Source: Cellvibrio sp. KY-YJ-3 (GTDB lineage Bacteria; Pseudomonadota; Gammaproteobacteria; Pseudomonadales; Cellvibrionaceae). From it: 64,000 nucleotides of DNA. Under the pieces are notes generated by a model that searched no databases, was not told the DNA's origin, and worked only from the letters and a program-made list of their open reading frames with translations. A program made the translations under genes and the position numbers. Shown one piece after another: positions 60,870-64,000 of the stretch (positions within the stretch are counted from its first letter, which is position 1; each line of letters begins with the position of its first letter). Location: positions 3,796,001 through 3,860,000 of the forward strand of contig NZ_CP031727.1 of the NCBI RefSeq assembly GCF_008806955.1. Reading direction: 5' to 3'.

Positions 60870-62795
60870 TTATTTCTTTAAGCGTAACAAACCGAGTTTG
60901 TATGGAATGGTGTTGTAATTGCCGTCTGGGCTAGGACCTGCTTCGCCTTGATAAAGGAATTCTAAATTACAAGGATCAACAGTCAGACGCTCGTCGTAAC
61001 CTGAACGAATCAACTCGCCATGGCTAATACCGTTAGCCCATTTTCCAGTCGGCCATTCCACATTGTTGTTGCCCGCAAATGGATTGGCATCGGTATCCGC
61101 CAGTGGTGTCCAGGGGCCATCCAAACTGGTAGATGTCCAGGAACGGAACATGCGTGGGCCGCTCGGCCAAGCTTCCACTAATAATAAATATTTGTTTTGT
61201 CCATCCAACTTGTACACGTTGGGTGCTTCAAATAAATATTGGTTGCCATTGCCGCGATGATCCTCCATCACAATTGAATAACCGGAGAAGTTGGGGAAAT
61301 TGGCGATAGTGGTTTTGGACATGTACAACACACCGTCGTCACGCGAGAAATACAAATAGCAGTGTGTCGCGTTACAAATCACCCAGAAATCCAATGATCC
61401 CGCTGGCTCACCTTGCAACAATTTCCGCTTGGCAGTCCAATTAGGCCTACTAATATCGTCGGTAGTTGAATAAGCACCAGCCCACTGGGTAATCAAATAC
61501 CATTTATTGTGCGGACGGAAATAAAATACTTGCGGTGCAACAGCATTACCTACCGTAGTTCCATTCATTGAAATATGCGGAGCTTGTTGCGCCGTGTTCC
61601 AATCGGTAAAGCTGGTGTACATGGATTTATAAGAGGTGTCGTAGTAAGTCGCGTACACATGGTATGTGCCGTTGTATTTCACTACCGACGGATCTTTAAT
61701 GGATTTCCAATTTGCGTTTTTCGGGCTAATTAATGGCCCGGTAGAAGTCCAGCGAAGCGGCGCTTTTAATTCACAAGTTTGTGCCGAGCTACTACTTGAA
61801 CTACTGCTCGAACTGCTGGGTATTTGTGTCACCTGCCCGGCCACTGAAAAATCATCGGCGTAATAACTGATGCTGGTGTCCGTTGCTTCAATAATAAAAT
61901 GTTGGAAAGCGGTCGCACCTAACTGGGTGTAATAACCTTGCAGCAAACGCCACTCACTGGATGACGCAGTAATGGTTGCAACATGGGTATACTCGTTGTA
62001 GGTGGATGTGTCCGAGTCATCCAAACGTTTTGCAGTAAGAGTGATTACTGAATCCGGTGTACCGGGTGCGAGTTTTACCCACACGGCAGCGTCGTACTGA
62101 TTGCCGCTGGTAAGTGAACCCACGGCAAAGGTCAAGCCATGCCATGCGGCGGTGCGGCCGGAAATTAATGCACTGGCCGAACCGCTGCGTTTATCTGCCG
62201 TTGAACGAGTGACAGTGGCGGCAGTAGTTCCCCAATTGGTCAAGCCAGATTCCACACCACCATTTTGTGCAAAATTATTGGCGGGAGCTGACGAAACGGC
62301 AGCGCTGCTGGAAGGTGAACTGCTTGCAGGTATTGAACTGGGTGCAACACTTGCGCGCGATGATGAACTGGCTACCGCACCACCACACAAGCTGCCATTG
62401 ATGGTTGGGCGCTCGGCGCTGCCACCATTTTTATTCACCTGAAACCCGAAGGAAACCGATTGCCCAGCGGCAATATTTCCATTCCAACTCATATTGGTGG
62501 CAGTGTAAGGATTACTGCCAGAGAGATTGGCGTTCCAACTATTCGTTATGCGATTGCTACCGTACTGCCAGTTCACACTCCAATTGTTCACCGCTGCATT
62601 AGTATCATTTTTTACGGTGATGCTGGCGGTATAACCCGTTGACCATTCATTGTCCACTGTGTATGTACAGGCAGCGGAGGCCAGATTAGTCATCGCGAGC
62701 AGGCTTGCGCCCAAACCAATTACACCGCAACTTTTGCGCAATAATTGCGACAAGGTTGGCGGCAATAAATGGACGGAGTTATTTTGCTTATTCAT
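60870..62795 (-). CDS. GH62 alpha-L-arabinofuranosidase with CBM2 and CBM4/9-like modules
   Basis: A 641-residue secreted enzyme. After a signal peptide (about 1-41, ending ASA) come CBM2 (42-137), a Ser/Ala linker, a CBM4/9-like jelly-roll (about 172-318, GGVESGLTNWGTTAATVTR and YYADDFSVAG), a poly-Ser linker (about 322-336), and GH62 (340-641). The GH62 catalytic landmarks are WKSIKDPSVVKYNGTYHVY (base Asp), GSLDFWVIC and FEAPNVYKL (acid Glu). It releases arabinose from singly substituted xylose in arabinoxylan. I choose ATG 62795 because GGAG lies seven bases upstream; ORF-extending starts up to 62894 add an unlikely N-terminus. Neighbours are a feruloyl esterase and a GH43 gene. Confidence 0.93.
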   Translation of the reverse strand: MNKQNNSVHLLPPTLSQLLRKSCGVIGLGASLLAMTNLASAACTYTVDNEWSTGYTASITVKNDTNAAVNNWSVNWQYGSNRITNSWNANLSGSNPYTATNMSWNGNIAAGQSVSFGFQVNKNGGSAERPTINGSLCGGAVASSSSRASVAPSSIPASSSPSSSAAVSSAPANNFAQNGGVESGLTNWGTTAATVTRSTADKRSGSASALISGRTAAWHGLTFAVGSLTSGNQYDAAVWVKLAPGTPDSVITLTAKRLDDSDTSTYNEYTHVATITASSSEWRLLQGYYTQLGATAFQHFIIEATDTSISYYADDFSVAGQVTQIPSSSSSSSSSSSAQTCELKAPLRWTSTGPLISPKNANWKSIKDPSVVKYNGTYHVYATYYDTSYKSMYTSFTDWNTAQQAPHISMNGTTVGNAVAPQVFYFRPHNKWYLITQWAGAYSTTDDISRPNWTAKRKLLQGEPAGSLDFWVICNATHCYLYFSRDDGVLYMSKTTIANFPNFSGYSIVMEDHRGNGNQYLFEAPNVYKLDGQNKYLLLVEAWPSGPRMFRSWTSTSLDGPWTPLADTDANPFAGNNNVEWPTGKWANGISHGELIRSGYDERLTVDPCNLEFLYQGEAGPSPDGNYNTIPYKLGLLRLKK

Positions 62796-62895
62796 CATTA
62801 GTCTCCATTGATTAATAAAGTTCTTTTGAGCATTCTTTGTTAAAAAGTGCTTTGTTAATAAGTGCTTTGGTAAAAGCACCGTGTTAAACAGCATT

Positions 62896-62911
62896 TCTGA
62901 TTGTGATCAGA
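62896..62911. promoter_or_regulatory. Dyad upstream of the GH62 gene
   Basis: TCTGAT-TGTG-ATCAGA is a 16-bp dyad 101 bp before the GH62 start. It contains TGTGATC, a CRP half-site, but lacks the second CRP half. It may be an operator of the locus. Confidence 0.3.
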
Positions 62912-62981
62912 TATTTTTTGATTGACCGAGCCGATATTTCTATAATTTGATTGGATAAGTTTATAAATTGATTAAATGGCT

Positions 62982-64000
62982 TTATGGATTAATTCGATAA
63001 TAATCAAAATCCACATAACCCCCGGTAGCTTGGGTGGCATAATTAAATAACGCAAAGCGATAGCCCATAAAATGCTTGAGGTCGTAAGTCATGCGTAGGG
63101 TGTTGCCGATTACCGTCCAGTTATTGCCATCCAGGCTGTAATAAAATTTCGCCTGATCTGTTTGATTGCGAAAATCCATGTCGATACGGAAATAAACACG
63201 ATCCTGATACAAACCAATACGCGTAATTTCCTGTGGTGTACCTGACGTGGTATCCACCATCACAATGGATTTATTGCCGTTGGATTTATTCACACCCACA
63301 AAACCATAACGCGCTTGCAGTGCACCCAAGCCTGCGTAATCGCCATCTTTCATCGCTGCCGTTTCCAGTGCGATACGCGCGGAACTCTGTGGGCCGAAAG
63401 TGCGCTGCGTAAGCGTGTTGCGTGTAAACTCAAAAGTGGAATCCAGACGCTTATTGGTGATGCGCAAAAAACCCGGGCGCGCGAGCAGTGACCAAGCGGA
63501 ATTATCCGGGTTGTGATTCCATTGCCATTGCAGTGGCAATGTTGCTGAACCCTGCGAGCCCTGATTGAACTCATCGCTGGTTACAATGCCGTTTAGGGCT
63601 TTATTTTCGACAGTGAAGCCCAACTTTTGCGGCACTTTTCCACTCACACCTATTACCGGCCAACCGTCTTGCCAGCTCACGGGCACCAAATAAGGAATAC
63701 GCCCTACTGCGCCGCTATCGCGAAATAAATAGGCGTACCAATTACCAGTAGGAGTGTCGATTAACCCACCCTGCGCCACACCTTGATCCTGTAAGGCGAC
63801 ACGCCCTTCATAAGGCCCGGTTAAATTTGTGGCACGGAAAATTAATTGTGTGCGCGATTTTCCCGAGGGCCAGGTGATTAATGAAATGTAATAGCGGCCA
63901 TTGATTTTTTGCAGGTGCGTACCTTCGGGGCGCACAATAAAATTGGTTCCTGCCACCGCAGAGGATTTAGCAATAATGGTTTGATTTAAACCGCCTGTTT
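62982..64000 (-). CDS. GH43 family enzyme, 5' part beyond the window
   Basis: The frame is open to the right edge; 338 codons are visible and the N-terminal half of the propeller is missing. The first visible residues include VRPEGTHLQKINGRYYI, the GH43 motif with the catalytic acid Glu. Blade sequences TGPYEGRVALQDQGVAQGG and WQDGWPVIG follow, then a C-terminal GH43_C2 concanavalin-like domain (from about VTSDEFNQG to VDFDYYRINP). The layout matches the two-domain exo-acting arabinofuranosidase/xylosidase group, and the protein resembles the GH43 at 33564 in its second half. It lies upstream of the GH62 gene on the same strand and is probably in the same xylan operon. A GTG at 63956 is inside the gene, not its start. 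Confidence 0.9.
   Translation of the reverse strand, partial: TGGLNQTIIAKSSAVAGTNFIVRPEGTHLQKINGRYYISLITWPSGKSRTQLIFRATNLTGPYEGRVALQDQGVAQGGLIDTPTGNWYAYLFRDSGAVGRIPYLVPVSWQDGWPVIGVSGKVPQKLGFTVENKALNGIVTSDEFNQGSQGSATLPLQWQWNHNPDNSAWSLLARPGFLRITNKRLDSTFEFTRNTLTQRTFGPQSSARIALETAAMKDGDYAGLGALQARYGFVGVNKSNGNKSIVMVDTTSGTPQEITRIGLYQDRVYFRIDMDFRNQTDQAKFYYSLDGNNWTVIGNTLRMTYDLKHFMGYRFALFNYATQATGGYVDFDYYRINP

Noticed and set aside
1..64000. tRNA, rRNA or CRISPR arrays
   Set aside because: No cloverleaf-like intergenic sequence, rRNA segment or regularly spaced repeat was seen in any gene-free stretch.

Overview
The window looks like chromosomal DNA of a polysaccharide-degrading gammaproteobacterium close to Cellvibrio (Cellvibrionaceae). 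The evidence is modular secreted enzymes with CBM2 modules and poly-serine linkers, a GH62/GH43/feruloyl-esterase xylan locus, a pectate lyase-pectin methylesterase fusion, TonB-dependent receptors, a PEP-CTERM protein, and ordinary gammaproteobacterial housekeeping genes (gcvP, fusA2, ettA, nhaD, ung). This assignment is inferred from gene content and protein style; no database was searched.

Layout. 1-6.7 kb: an outer-membrane uptake locus on the minus strand, with a large TonB-dependent receptor behind a palindromic LacI-type operator, a SapC-family protein and two tryptophan-halogenase-like flavoproteins (the second runs off the left edge). 6.7-12 kb: ung, a 2-Cys peroxiredoxin, the iron-storage pair bfd-bfr and the type II secretion accessory pair gspB/gspA. 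12-20 kb: a beta-CASP metallohydrolase, a secreted GH16 glucanase, gcvP and fusA2. 20-25 kb: an ada/alkB alkylation-repair operon, a tiny convergent secreted ORF, a WYL regulator, an acetyltransferase, a DUF4256 protein and a TrmK-like methyltransferase. 24.6-28 kb: a siderophore-type TonB receptor with a DUF1624 membrane protein. 28-35 kb: a divergent pectin/arabinan locus (PL1-CE8 megaenzyme plus PEP-CTERM protein on the minus strand, GH43 lipoprotein on the plus strand) separated by a region with two tandem TATGGT-N7-ACCATA dyads. 35-47 kb: diguanylate cyclase, nitroreductase, ybhP-like/clsB, an Old Yellow Enzyme, corA, a pentapeptide-repeat/class III cyclase fusion, ettA and nhaD. 47.5-51.4 kb: a nucleoside hydrolase followed by two overlapping genes for large periplasmic proteins, each with one CxxCH haem motif.

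52-58.4 kb: the most unusual part. Small, mostly unrecognised genes lie almost all on the minus strand and are separated by integron attC sites. Two cassette boundaries can be verified because the R' core that opens each cassette is the exact complement of the R'' core that closes it. No integrase is visible on either side, so this is best described as a CALIN (cluster of attC sites lacking an integrase). One attC carries what looks like the 3' end of a group II intron, one cassette gene has an in-frame TGA after its signal peptide, and two stress-protein genes on the opposite strand sit inside the array.

58.9-64 kb: a minus-strand xylan side-chain locus with a CBM2-CBM60-like-CE1 feruloyl esterase, a CBM2-CBM4/9-GH62 arabinofuranosidase and a GH43 enzyme cut by the right edge. 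Together with the GspA/B pair and the TonB receptors, these genes describe a cell that secretes enzymes against arabinoxylan, pectin and beta-glucan and imports the products across the outer membrane.
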